Shown: positions 1 to 10,783, counted from the stretch's first letter. The stretch: 36,582 nucleotides of DNA from Pseudoneurospora amorphoporcata (GCA_033297205.1 MU859327.1:1-36582); one strand, 5' to 3'. Translations and numbers: made by a program. The notes: generated by a model not told the origin, from the letters alone.

Positions 1-1160
1 CTTCCGCTCCGCTTAGCTACAAGTGCATAGTTCACTGTAGCGTCCCTATACTAGTACTATCATCATAGGCTAGTTAGGGTATTGCAGCAAACAGTTGTCA
101 ATGCGCGATTTTTTCCTGCTAGTAGATTTGTGAGGTTTGTTATGTTAATGAAAGAAAAATGCTGCGATTATTATATTGTTGCGATTACAGGAAATGTTAA
201 AGAGGGCTTATAATTTATGCGATTATGAACGGATGGATAACGTGATCGATATGAAAGATGATGGATGATGCTATGGAAAGAAAGAGGGAAGCGGAACGTT
301 GGGAGGGCTAAAAATGGTGGGCTAGAAACTTAGGGTACGAGTGGGGCAGTGCCCTGGACCCACCAATAGATGTTCATTCCTTTTTGTCAAATGTTGTCGC
401 CTGGTATCCGAATCCGAGGCACTGGTCTGCTGACGACCGCGAGAGTGACTTGATGATTGGGGGCTATGGTACAGACGAATGAGTTTCAAATCTTCAACTT
501 TGAAGCATCTTCCGTCCCATACCCGTTCATGCACTCTGCCCAATCCAGTGATATTCACGTATGACTCGCTTTTAAGAGCTTTCATGCTCTTCCACGTTGC
601 TGCTGCTGCCGTGCTGGGTACTCCCTGGGTGCCTCGTGTACCGGACATCATGATCACCGCTTCGACGTTTCAGTTTTCTTCCTCTCCCGAGTGCCCTCAT
701 GTTAATCACAGCTCGGAGATTACGGCTGTTGGCTCTTGAATTGGTTCTCTTTCTCCTTGTTTGCCTGTCTCAAAGAAGAGACATATCCTCGGCTTCTCAC
801 CTCACGATGTGCAACGGAAAGCGGGAGAGTGTCCTGCTGCATGCAATCATGCAATGCTCATCGGACACTCGTCGGTCATCACTTGCGAACATGCCAATTC
901 CCACTCACAACTGGCCGTTAAGATCATCAAGACCAGTAGGGGAGCACTCTCAACAGTACGCGGTAGCAGTTTGCACTTCAGAAGGTGGTATATGTCGCGG
1001 GTAAATCATCAGCTTGCATAGTGCAAGCCGTCTTCCAAAGCTACGGGCTCGCTGTGGCACAAGTAGATACCTCTAGTCTCATATCTTGGGACTTTACCCA
1101 TCCACCACGAAAGTCGCCAACTTCTCGATCCCCTTTCGCTACTAAACCACGCCATTAGAC
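1..1160. other. No supported gene
   Basis: I see only short overlapping frames on both strands with no recognisable motif, no splice-site pattern and no RNA gene. The last ~160 bases downstream of the phosphodiesterase stop are probably its 3' untranslated region and terminator. Confidence 0.5.
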
Positions 1161-2801
1161 CTATGCCATCAGTCTCTGCTTGCTGATTTGGTATGCAACA
1201 TCCGCCGTCGCTCCGTCAATAAAATCGTTCATCATAACGACAAGCGTGTCGTGTCCACACGTCGCCAGAACGTTATCTCGGCACCATGGCAACGTCTTGG
1301 AATCACAAATTGCCTTCGTTGCCAGGATACAGCTCGACGTCGTCCCCGCCTCCAAAACCGAATACGCCACCGCCTTGGCTATGTTGGTCGCCGTTGCCTG
1401 ACACTGGATGTTGATGAAAGCCTTGCCTTTCCAGTTATTCTCGGTAAGCACCCTCGGAAAAGCATCAACAATGCTCTGACCATCCAGCGTGGCGTTTCCC
1501 TCATCTGTATACGTCGACAAGCTATCCACGCTCTCCATCATGATCAGCCTCTTCTTATCCCTCCTCAGCTCCGCAATGGTCGCGTTCCTCAGATCATTCT
1601 CATTCCCAACCACTATCCGATCGCTCGCCTTCTCTAAAGCCTTGGTAAGATACTCCCTCTTATCCTGATCCGATGGCTTCGCACACTCGGCGGGAACCCC
1701 ATCCCACCTCAGCTGCACCACCACAATCTCCTCCTGATGCGCCAATAGAAACGCCACCACATCCGCCAAAAAAACATCATACCCCATGCCCGGAACCGCG
1801 CCATGCTGGAAATACAACCGATCCGGTAGTCCATCCTTCCCTTTCTGCATCGCCGCTCGAACCGCACCATGACAGTAAGCCGGGCGAAACTCAAAGTACC
1901 GCGCCCCGATCCTTAACATGGCATCCAAGCTATCCTTCTGCGTCATGGCCAAAGAAAAAATGATATTCGGCGCAATCAGCGCTATCGCTGGCCCGGAAAG
2001 CCTGTCGGCGATCTCCGCCATGATGCGGTTATCGTGCACCAGCGTGCCGACCACCGCGCCGCCCATTTTTGACAGGACTTTGGTGCTGCTGGACATGCTG
2101 TTCATGCCGCTGTCGTGGGCGCTCGGGAGGACGAGTCTTCGGAATCGGCGGTTCTCCTGCCAGGACCCCGGGGGGATCAAGTCTTGCATCCATCTACTCC
2201 CTGCGGGAGAGACGGTGATATAGCATTGGTGGCGTTTGGGGAGGACATCTTGTCCTGCTGGGCCACTCTCGTAAAACCCGTACGTGACTACCACTTCTCT
2301 TCTCTTGGGTGTACCGTCGGGATCAACCCATGAAAAAATGGAAGGTGTAGAAGCGATGCTGTCCATGGTTCCCCCCGTCGCTAAACCGGTGACGGCATTG
2401 ACGTCGATCCATTGTTCTGTTATCACTTTACGCTCTACCCCTCCTCCCCCGCCACGCAAACTCAAGTCGACGCGAAACGAAAACCGACCCTTTTTGTCAA
2501 ATAATGAAGGGATGTTGCGCGCTTCTACTTCGATGGCGCGGGAGAAGAATAACTGTTGCTGATTACCGGAAGATGACTGGAAGACTGCGGTTTCCCCCGG
2601 AACGGACAAAGTGATGCTGCAGGTCCCCCAGGAGGCGACGGTGGGCGAGATGTAGGCGTGTACGAAGATACCCTTTGAGGGAAGCTTTTCTTGGATTTTC
2701 AAGGACATTTTGCGGAAGAGGGCTGAGGGGAAGGCCGCCGAGGAGGAGGAGGAGGAGGAGGAGGAGGTTGGAGAGCGTTTGAAGAAGGTCTTGAGTCTCA
2801 T
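1161..2801 (-). CDS. PLC-like phosphodiesterase (PI-PLC X-domain superfamily), intronless
   Basis: This is an uninterrupted 546-codon frame with an ATG start. The N-terminus is basic and Ser-rich (a run of nine Ser from an AGG/GAG microsatellite), with no convincing signal peptide. Residues ~30-210 look like a beta-rich N-terminal domain. From ~220 on it matches PLC-like TIM-barrel phosphodiesterases. LPSAHDSGMNS supplies the first catalytic-type His, IGARYFEFRP the conserved strand that follows, and YFQHGAVPG the second His; QEEIVVVQLRW and KRLIMMES are later barrel strands. The family cleaves phosphodiester head groups of phosphoinositides or related lipids. Many fungal members have no assigned substrate, so I do not give one. 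The length fits fungal relatives. The upstream region has a TATA-like box but no overlapping gene. Fold assignment is fairly sure; substrate is unknown. Confidence 0.85.
   Translation of the reverse strand: MRLKTFFKRSPTSSSSSSSSSAAFPSALFRKMSLKIQEKLPSKGIFVHAYISPTVASWGTCSITLSVPGETAVFQSSSGNQQQLFFSRAIEVEARNIPSLFDKKGRFSFRVDLSLRGGGGGVERKVITEQWIDVNAVTGLATGGTMDSIASTPSIFSWVDPDGTPKRREVVVTYGFYESGPAGQDVLPKRHQCYITVSPAGSRWMQDLIPPGSWQENRRFRRLVLPSAHDSGMNSMSSSTKVLSKMGGAVVGTLVHDNRIMAEIADRLSGPAIALIAPNIIFSLAMTQKDSLDAMLRIGARYFEFRPAYCHGAVRAAMQKGKDGLPDRLYFQHGAVPGMGYDVFLADVVAFLLAHQEEIVVVQLRWDGVPAECAKPSDQDKREYLTKALEKASDRIVVGNENDLRNATIAELRRDKKRLIMMESVDSLSTYTDEGNATLDGQSIVDAFPRVLTENNWKGKAFINIQCQATATNIAKAVAYSVLEAGTTSSCILATKAICDSKTLPWCRDNVLATCGHDTLVVMMNDFIDGATADVAYQISKQRLMA
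2740..2766. repeat. GAG/GGA microsatellite in the phosphodiesterase gene
   Basis: An imperfect GAG trinucleotide run on the plus strand encodes the poly-Ser stretch near the N-terminus of the minus-strand phosphodiesterase. Its copy number is likely to vary between strains without shifting the frame. Confidence 0.7.
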
Positions 2802-4708
2802 TGTGGGTTTGTTACCTAAGTTTAAGGCTCGTTTGCTTCCCGTTTGTGGTATTTGTTTTAGTTGGTGTTCACTGACCGGTTCAATTAGTGGCTGTTTGCA
2901 AGCACTGTATGAGGTGAGGTGAGTTTGATGGGTAAGTCGATCTTGTTCGTTGCTGTTGTTGGTGTTGTTGCTGTTTCTGTATGGTGGGAATAGTAGTGCA
3001 GTTCACATCCAACCAAGAAATAAACGAGGACTAACTGACGTCCAAAGTGGGGTTGGGAGGCCCTTATTATACACAGGTAGCGAAACCGATTGTACCAATT
3101 GTACCTTTGAGGCTGGTATCAGGTATCAGATATCACATCGAGTAAGTCTCCCGCTCAATAGCTTCGGTCGAGAGCTTCTAGACCGGGAAGGGCCGAAAGC
3201 CGGGCACCTGAAACAGGGGTGTGACCAATTCCCTCCGGGATAATCCTGGAACAACCAGCCCAACTTGCAGGACGTCACTTTTATATTGGGCGTGTGCCGC
3301 AGACAGAAAGGGACAAATGATGTTGACTTAATCTCGAAATCTTCCCGAAAAAGATGGTGACCTGCGACTGGTGACGGGTTTATAATTTTACATGCCCAAG
3401 TGATAGATGTGATGGGGAATGTGGGAATGTGGTGATACAGCGGGTTGGCGTGGTTTAGCCAGCTGAGGTCGAAATCCAAGGCGGGAATGAGAAAGCACAA
3501 GGGCCAAGACATGTCGAGACATTCAGGGAGGCTTAGGCTGAACCGCCCCTTCGGGAGCAGCTATACAAGTCTATGCGGAGAAGGTAAGAAGTGCATGGCT
3601 TGGAGTTGGCTCGATGCCTATGTATATGTGCACCTGGCGCCTGAAAAGGAGGGGTACAACGTTCCCGGGTTCTGAACTAACTTGCATGACCATCGCATGT
3701 TACTGGCTAACGTATATTTGCGGTAGGAGGTCCTTTGACTTGAACACTCAAGTCAAAAAATGGACGACTGGAACTGTGTTCAACATCACGAAGTCAAAGT
3801 TTTATGTTGCAACTTTGGCCGAGAGAGTTGCTCCCGTCGTCTCCATATTAGCACTACCGAGACGCCGGTATTTAGGAGAAATGCTACATCCCGTCGTGCA
3901 CCTAGCCAGGTAGGCGCTGTGTCCCTACCTAGGTACGTACCTCGGAAACTCGGAGGACGTTGGGCAATCGGACTATCCCTCTTTAAGCGCCGGGCAGGAC
4001 AGAACTTGTATCGGTAGGTCCCTGTTGGTTGAAATGCACGCAGGTTAGTGTTGTGCGAATTATCTTCGAGGTTTTACTAACATTGAACGGGATACGTATG
4101 TACGTATACAGCTCTATTCATGCTTGATATACGGAGGATGGCAAAGACCGATCTGCCGAGTGCGCCATATGTATAGGTATACTCCACATTCTATACAGGA
4201 TACACGTAACTACCTATCTACTAGGCTTTGAAGACCCCTTAAGAGAATATATAGCGTATATAACAGGAGCTATCACTTTCATCTCATGTCGGACTTTCCT
4301 CTATAGAGTGAAGAGATCCCTTGACCTGCTATTATCCTCTCTGCCCATATCTCCATGGAATTGCCCCTTTGCAGCTTCGTGTATTCCCCTTCCTCCCAAA
4401 GGGCTCTTTGCCTCGCCAGACGCACACACATCTCGTTCCGCTCCTCCCGTAGGAACATGTTCGTGTCCATTTCCCAGCTGCGTCTTGTCCATCGAGGATG
4501 AAGACCAGTGGTAGGTACCTGTGGATCTGGTGAACATCTGTGCCCCCATCCATCTGTAATATGTACACTGTCGGCAGTGCATAGTTTCTCCCTCCTACCT
4601 GCTGCTAGTGCTTGGTTTCTGTGTACTCGTCAGTGAGGCCGACAGAATTCCCCCAGCAGAGTTGGGGAACAGTCAGCCTCACCAACTGGTAGGTATGTAC
4701 TGTACAGG
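2802..4708. other. Gene-free stretch
   Basis: Apart from the candidate TATA box, I see no coding pattern. There are several TAGGTA/TACCTA-type short motifs of the kind common in Sordariomycete intergenic DNA, and a TATATA-rich patch near 4245-4262. The short frames present lack recognisable motifs. Confidence 0.45.
3064..3071 (-). promoter_or_regulatory. Candidate TATA box for the phosphodiesterase gene
   Basis: The minus strand reads TATAATAA about 263 nt upstream of the phosphodiesterase ATG. The spacing allows a typical fungal 5' leader. Support is by motif only. Confidence 0.3.
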
Positions 4709-5182
4709 CATTCTCCGGATGTCTAAGTACATGTAAGTACGGTACGTACCAGGAATAGATATCGGTGAGGTTGGCGACGTTTGGTGGGGTACAAAAGGCG
4801 GTTTCTTGGCCTGTAAATTATTCCAGGGATTCTTATCCTCTCCATCACTTTTCAGCCATCCAATCAAACCACCATGGCATAACACCCCCATTAACCGTTT
4901 CTTCCTTTGCATTCTGGAATCGGGATTGCTGAGGCCGCAGGTATCTTCGTCACAATATGCAACCGGTACATGTACAGGTTCTTAGTCACATTACACTGTT
5001 TTGCGCTGCCGCACCAATACACTAGATAGGTAATTTACTCAACGGTAGACTTCTAGAAATTTCTCGCTACCCTCCCCCCCACCAAACACCAGACCGTTCT
5101 GCGCGTCGCTATTCCCATAAGGATTATAGTCGGGCCTGCCTAGCTGCAGGTTGCTAAGGCGAAAGGGAGGCAGAGCCTGTCT
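4709..5182 (+). repeat. Left arm of a large imperfect inverted repeat
   Basis: This arm aligns, in reverse complement, with 8773-9053. The outermost match is CATTCTCCGGATGTC here against CATTCTGCGGATGTC there. The longest conserved blocks are ATTGCTGAGGCCGCA, CACAATATGCAACCG, ACATTACACTGTTTTGCGCT and GATTATAGTCGGGCCTGCCT. By eye the aligned parts agree at roughly 85%. The left arm is longer because it holds about 164 extra bases between two GGAAT copies (4752-4756 and 4916-4920). The arms enclose 3.6 kb with one gene. This could be a terminal-inverted-repeat element or an old inverted duplication. Confidence 0.85.
4757..4920. mobile_element. Small insertion within the left inverted-repeat arm
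   Basis: The right arm reads through CCAGGAAT directly into the conserved GATTGCTGAGG block. The left arm has about 160 extra bases here, bracketed by two GGAAT copies that look like a 5 bp target-site duplication. I see no terminal inverted repeats or coding frame in the insert. A deletion in the other arm is an alternative, but it would not explain the flanking duplication as simply. Confidence 0.35.
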
Positions 5183-6161
5183 TTCGGCCCTCTAGCGTGG
5201 CGTTTATCAGAGAGACCCAGTCATGTTTTTCCTCATTATGCCTCGCATAAGAGGTGGTCAAGCAAATCGATCATCAAGGGATTGCTGAGTTGTGGCAGAC
5301 TGTTGAGGTAAGCCCAGATTCTGAGAGCCATGATCCTGGACGCCGTCGTTGTTAATGTGGTTGTCCGAGAGTTACTCCTGATTTCTCTGCTGGGCCTGAC
5401 CTTAATACGAGAGGTATGTTGTAGCCGGGAGGAACCCCGGACGTCGCTCCAGCCCGCGGCTCCACAGACCTACTTACAATGAAAGAATAAAGGGCAGGAG
5501 ATAGTAAGGTTGTCGGCCTGTGAGCATGTTGGCCGGACTGGTGTGACAAATGCCTCTGAATTGCGGATCCGGTAATCCTTTCTGGGTACACGCATAGCAT
5601 TCTACTTGTGCGGTATGGGTTTGGAGGAGGAAGCTCAGGTTTCATTGTCAAATGCAGCAGCTTTTACCTTGGTTTATTTTGGAAAATGAAGAAGCTTACT
5701 TCCATGGGAAGACGGAAGTGCGATTGGATCAATCAGGGAAGGAACAGGAAACAACTTGGAGAAGACACTCGTCCTTTGCTTCAACACAACGGCACAGCAC
5801 AGAGAGAGAATTTCTAGCAACAAAGATTTGGAACATCATCTTCGCATAATCATTTTTCATTGTGTAATTCCTCATCAACTCTACGAAAACTATGAAAAAA
5901 AAAAGAAGAAAGAAAAAGAAATTATTACCGCTACACCCACAATTGGCTCATATCACACATAATGACACCTCTAAAGCTTGAAGATGTTGTATCAGTGCTT
6001 GGTAACGCTGTGCATGGTGCGTACTCCCAAGAAAATCTTGGAATTATCGTTCTTGCTGACCGTCTTAAGCCAGTTGTCCAGCACCAAATATCCTCTGTCA
6101 CTCTATGAGAGCATATCGTCCTTGGCCTTAGTAGTAGACTTCTGGAGCCTCTTACTCCGTC
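5183..6161. other. Gene-free stretch inside the inverted-repeat segment
   Basis: No coding pattern is recognised here. The stretch includes an A-rich tract near 5890-5922. The part next to 6162 is probably the 3' flank of the minus-strand gene. Confidence 0.4.
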
Positions 6162-8234
6162 TTATGGCGCCACGGGCCTTACTGGCGTCTCGAGCCTTGC
6201 TAACGCCTCGAGGACCGCGGAACTGGACATGGTCGCTGTCCGAGTCCACTGTGCTGGTCGTTCATCTTTCGCTAGTTCCTCGGCCACGGCTTTTCCGGTT
6301 GCCTCTGCGGTGATGGCTTTGTACTTCCTCTTGCCTCCGCACAAACTCTGCGATTGTACTCGAGGAATGTTTTCCTCTTCGGGCTTTTCACAACTCTTTG
6401 TGTCCTTCCCAGCAGCCTTATGCTGCACTATTTTCTCCTTTCTCTTCTCCCCCTTCTTGTTAGAGCTTGAGGCATCCTCTCCCTTTTCACCCTCTTCATC
6501 TCTCCCCTTTTCTGCTTCCAGGGCTTCCAGGGCAGCAAGCGCCAGCAGCTGTAGCCCAGACACAGAAGCAGCCACAGAACCAGAAGAATTCTCACCCACA
6601 GAGTGAAAATTCGCTCCATCTGCTTTACACCTCTTGGTCTTGGTAGGACGTGTGCCACTGAGACCACTGTGGCCTGCGGATGCTGAGGGAAAGTTAGAAG
6701 ACTGACCGTGAGGGTCTGGGAAAGAGATGGAGGCAAGACCGGAATTGGGGCCTGGGATAGGTTTCGGACCAGAATCAGAAGCACGCCCAGGCCCAGAGCC
6801 CTTGCCACCGGGGATGGCGGATTCAGATGGGAAGCTTAAAGGTTGAATTTCACCTCTAGGGAGTCAGGAAGGGGCCAAGGCAAAACCAGAGGAGGAGCGT
6901 GAGAGGGCCCCACGACCAGAAACACTAGCAGTATGCGAAGCACCACCAGTAGAACCAATAGCAGACGTTAACTTCATCAAGGCTCTTCGAGCAAAGTCAG
7001 AGGTTGTCGAGATCGGAGCAGACTCAGTCTGCTTGCTAGTCAGCTTCTTCGACTCATTCGATTTTCTCCCTGCATTATCACGGGCGCCGCCTCTGTTGTG
7101 GGTCTTCATTTTTGGCGCCCGTCCTCGACCTTCTGATGGCGGAAAAAACTGCTGTAACATGGTGGGGAATCCGTACGAAGCAGCTTCATGCACCTGCTCA
7201 TGCACTTCGCGGTTGGATGGGTGCAGGAGCGTTCCCTGCAGAGCCATGAAGCTGTCCATGACTGGCGCGTCCACCCTGGAGACTATTCGGGGTAGGAGCG
7301 ACCGTCGTGGTGCATTCAGAGGTTGGACGTGGGTTGCGCGTTGTGATAGTGGTGTTTGCGGAAGGGGAGCTCTCTCCTGGTTATGATTCTGGTATCGGTC
7401 TGGCCCGACAGCAGTTACCGAGGTTTGGTGAGAGGCAGGAGCTTGATGTCCGCGGGAAACTTCAAGCCTGATTTCCAAGTCACTACTCGTATAGATATCG
7501 ATACCTTTACGGGCATTCGGGGCCGCAAATTGAGTGTTGTTGCTGGCCATATTGCGGGAGCCCGGCTCGCTGAGAGTGGGAATAGCTCCCATCCGCGTCT
7601 TGATTGCCGCCGCGAGGTTGCCGTTGTTTGGCCAAGTAAGTCTAGAGGTACTGCTCCGGGTGGGCACAGCAGCGACAGGCGAAGGTTCAGGCGGAGGCAA
7701 GACTACCTCTCTGTTCCTGATGGGATCATACAAAGCGCCCCTGCTCACTTCTGCTGCCGGTCGCTGACGTGGACGAGCATGCCCAGAAATCAGGCGATCG
7801 GAGGCAAGATAATCTCTCTCTCTGTAAGACAGTGAGTCACCCGCACTCAGATGGCTGGTGTGCCTGCTAGACAAGTTTCCCACCAACTGGTCACTATCTG
7901 CGCGCTCCATAGGAGCCGCTGGTGCTCGCCAGGACTGCATCTCTCGTGTTGTCGGTTGTCGGCGTGAAGGAGCATTCCCATGAATCCAGCCAGGTAACAT
8001 GGAGGCGAGGTTGGCTCTCTCTTGAAGAGGCAGTGAGCCACGCAGATGCGTGGTTTGCCACCCAGGCAGGTGCGGATTGTAGGCCACCGGGTCAATGTTG
8101 GCGCGCTCCATAGGAGCCACCGGTACCGGTGCTTGCCTGTTGTTTATTTCTGCTGCGAGCCTTTCCGGGGGAGGAGAACGGCGACGTAGGGCTTCCTGGT
8201 ACACCCTGCGCAGCGTGGCTGAATCAGTGTCCAT
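6162..8234 (-). CDS. Unrecognised low-complexity protein, frame interrupted by one in-frame TGA
   Basis: The frame opens at an ATG (8232-8234; protein begins MDTDSATLRRVYQEA), runs 456 codons to TGA at 6864-6866, then continues open in the same frame for 233 more codons to TAA at 6162. The first part is rich in Arg, Pro, Ser and Ala and has repeated PMERA(N/D) motifs near residues 60-150. Around residue 385 it has HNRGGARDNAGRKS, an AT-hook-like basic motif. The part after the TGA is Ser/Gly/Pro-rich, then Lys/Glu-rich (KKGEKRKEK), and would be nuclear-like if translated. I recognise no family. The TGA is followed by CTC CCT, and no consensus intron donor lies within ~220 nt upstream. The possibilities are a 456-aa protein, stop-codon readthrough, a nonsense mutation, or a non-consensus intron ending at TCCCTAG just after the TGA. 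The gene lies between two inverted repeats. Confidence 0.55.
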
Positions 8235-8338
8235 GGTGTGGATGCCACTGGGGTGATTACTGATGCAAGTTCCAAGGTATGCGATTGTGTTGGGCCGCCG
8301 CCACCTGGTAAGGTTGGCTGGCACTTGGCCCACTTTCA

Positions 8339-8431
8339 CTTCCAGACCACACTAGTATTTTGTCCTTCTCTCTTCCCGTAGCGCTTTCTTTCGTCATCAT
8401 CCACAATATCATCATTTCTTTGATTCAGCAT
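8339..8431 (-). other. Short upstream ORF or alternative first exon
   Basis: Upstream of the 6162-8234 gene on the same strand, an ATG at 8429-8431 opens a 31-codon frame (begins MLNQRNDDIV) that ends at the TGA at 8336-8338. It is acidic then basic in composition. It could be an uORF in a long leader or part of a spliced N-terminus, but I found no clear donor site. Confidence 0.25.
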
Positions 8432-8761
8432 ATCGCTTCCCACAGATTGTCGATAACTGTTAGCGAAGGATAGAGGTAGGGGGCCGAGACTGGACGTACT
8501 GGACGCAAGGTGAAAGATAGCGCGATGGGGACAGAATGGGATGGAGAACGTAGAGGTTGGTGAGTGAGTGTCGTGAGAAATTGAAACAAGCAGCGATCGG
8601 GTCAAAGAAGGTAGGTAGACAGGTTGTGGCCTGGGGTCGCCTTAGCAGTCTGAAGATACGCGCTACTGAAGTCTGCTCTGGGATGGCGAGAAACACAGGA
8701 CCGGAGGATGTGGAGGATGGTTGAAGGTTGATAGAAGGTGAAGAAAGATGGAACGACAGTG

Positions 8762-8769
8762 TTTATAAA
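8762..8769 (-). promoter_or_regulatory. Candidate TATA box at the inner edge of the right repeat arm
   Basis: TTTATAAA lies about 530 nt upstream of the ATG at 8234. It is followed on the minus strand by a pyrimidine-rich stretch typical of fungal transcription starts. It abuts the inner end of the inverted repeat, so the repeat may supply promoter sequence. Confidence 0.4.
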
Positions 8770-8772
8770 GGC

Positions 8773-9053
8773 AGACAGGCTCTGCCTCCCTTTCTCTGTA
8801 GGCAGGCCCGACTATAATCCGTATGGGAATAGAGACGCGCAGAACGGTTTGGTATTGGCGGGGGGGGAGGGTAGCGAGAAATAGAAGTCTACCGTTAAAT
8901 AAAGTACTTGTTGATGCGGCAGCGCAAAACAGTGTAATGTGACGCAGAACCTGTAACGGTTGCATATTGTGACGAAGATGCTTGCGGCCTCAGCAATCGC
9001 GACATATTCCTGGTACCTACCTGAGTTACATGCACTTGGACATCCGCAGAATG
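8773..9053 (-). repeat. Right arm of the large imperfect inverted repeat
   Basis: This is the reverse-complement partner of 4709-5182, without the left arm's ~164-base insert and with a shorter stretch near the inner end. A C-run (7-8 C on the minus strand) and the flanking GCTACCCTCC are conserved in both arms. Similarity fades outward of CCGCAGAATG (9044-9053). Confidence 0.85.
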
Positions 9054-9663
9054 ACTACATCTACAATACAGGCGCACCTGCCTTGCACACTCAGCAAGCG
9101 TCAACACAAGGCCTGCGGCAGGTAGGGCTCTGCATGAAGGAAACCAGATATCACTTGTCGACGAAGTGGGAGGGTGAGCCACGAATGGTGAAGGGGAGTC
9201 AGCCTCGGACTGTTGGCTACAGGACACCCTTGAGCCACGAGTGATTTCAATCAAGATTACCGTACAAAGAAGAGCTGCCCGTATATCTCACTTCTATATA
9301 CACCAAATCAGATGAAAACCCATTCCTATACCAAGTTTAAGGTGCCAATACGACACTCGACCTTCCCACGCAGACACTCACTCATATGTTCTTCCCACGA
9401 GGGGTAAATCTCAGATAGCCGCTGGATTTTGAGAGCAAGATCGCCAACCTCACTTGCACCAAGGTGCTACTCAACCCCAACAAGAAGAGCTCGTCACGCA
9501 ATCAAAAAAAAGGAAAGAAAAGAAATAACAGCCCATCTCCAATTCTAGTTCAGCCTTATCTGTGCCATCATGATCCTGCTCACCTGCCACCACGCCCTGA
9601 GGCTTTCCCCGCCGGCCCCAGCAAAAAGAAAGACCAGAAAAGAAAGAAATACGAAAAAAAATA

Positions 9664-9796
9664 TGCGCGGCCCGGGATTCGAACCCGGGATCTCTCACAG
9701 TCAGCCTGGCAATGCCCCGAAGGGGACTGACACGAACACCGTAGTGATCGAGGTGCCATTACTGAGCGAACATGCTGACCACTACACCAACCGCGC
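9664..9796 (-). tRNA. Intron-containing tRNA gene, apparent anticodon AGU (identity unresolved)
   Basis: The minus strand folds as a cloverleaf. Acceptor GCGCGGT pairs with GCCGCGC (one G-U). The D-arm has A14, G18G19 and A21. The T-arm is CCGGG-TTCGAAT-CCCGG, with a 5 nt variable loop and A73. An intron of about 60 nt sits after position 37; its 3' part contains CTGA, which can pair with TCAG of the anticodon region. A T8 run just downstream (9653-9660 on the minus strand) is a Pol III terminator, and a TATATATA stretch lies ~35-40 nt upstream. Counting from the conserved D-arm bases puts AGU (Thr) at 34-36 but C rather than U at position 33, and the anticodon stem needs wobble pairs. The amino-acid identity is therefore uncertain and a decayed tRNA copy is possible. 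Confidence 0.6.
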
Positions 9797-9799
9797 TTT

Positions 9800-10780
9800 T
9801 TTTTGTTGTTGAATATCAGGTCTTCGGAACTAATATATATACCACGAGTCACTTGGGGACTTCTAGTCCTGCTAGTACTGGTGGTGGTCTGGTGCTCTGG
9901 CGCTTGATGGTGTTGTGGTGGTTGGTGACGGTTGTGCTCTTGCCCTGGTGCCCATAAACTGGTTCTCTGGTGCTTTTCCATACTCATGGTGAAGCTGATG
10001 CTTGATGTCTGTCGGTGTTGGGGATGTGGGCTTGGTGGTTGGGACATGGTGACGTGGAAGCGTGCCTTCCTTCCTCAACAAGAGGGCTGGGCGGACTGGT
10101 GACGCTTGCCGTGGTGGTGCCCGATTTTGAGTCCATCCCGCTCCTTCTCTTTGCTGGCAGGAGGGGCAACGTACACTTTCCCTTGGTGGATTGTTTTTTT
10201 TCCTCAATCCAGCACCGGTTACCCAGCACTCCCGCTTGCTCTTGGTGTTTTCTTCTATTTACGCCTTCTTTCGAATCACAACTTCGCGATGTGCACCCGT
10301 CCCAGTCTCAATAACCTTGTTTGGAACCCAACCACTTCGTTGTTTGCAGCAAGCGTCTGTTGTGCAGTTGTACTTTCACAAATACATTGAGCACAAATTC
10401 GTTTCTTATCTAACTTCCACAGCGTGCATCATATGCTCGTGAATACGTTGCAGCTGCTCCTCCCTCCATGTCCCGTAATGCACAGGCGCGACACCCGCGC
10501 GTTCCACCCCTTCAGCGACCCCCCGCCGTTGACCTGACATAGAACATAACCGCCGGACACGAAGGGCGAAAGAAGCCAGTCAACATCTTGCTTCTAGGGT
10601 CTTGAGACGTTCAAAATGTGCTCTTCCCAGCGGACATGGCCATGACGCGTCATTTGGACAAATTGGTGATTGGTACCTATGTTTCCTCACCTCTGCCTCT
10701 TTCCCCAGAGCCCTCCCTTCTCCTCCTTTCACCCCTCTACATCTCAAAGAGATAGTAAGACTAACGCGATGCGTACCTAA
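9800..10780. other. Gene-free stretch upstream of the tRNA
   Basis: No coding pattern or RNA gene recognised. Short overlapping frames on both strands lack motifs. Confidence 0.4.
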
Positions 10781-10783
10781 CAG

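Noticed and set aside
1188..1637. Plus-strand frames opposite the phosphodiesterase gene
   Set aside because: They are shadows of the GC-rich minus-strand gene, have no recognisable motifs and would need both strands to be coding.
4240..4265. TATATA-rich patch as a promoter
   Set aside because: There is no supported gene downstream on either strand, so I do not call a promoter.
6850..7080. Canonical intron removing the TGA at 6864
   Set aside because: An acceptor-like CTGACTCCCTAG exists, but no GTRNGY donor is visible within ~220 nt upstream. Kept only as an alternative.
7033..7835. Plus-strand frames opposite the 6162-8234 gene
   Set aside because: Composition is uneven with no motifs, whereas the minus strand gives one long consistent frame.
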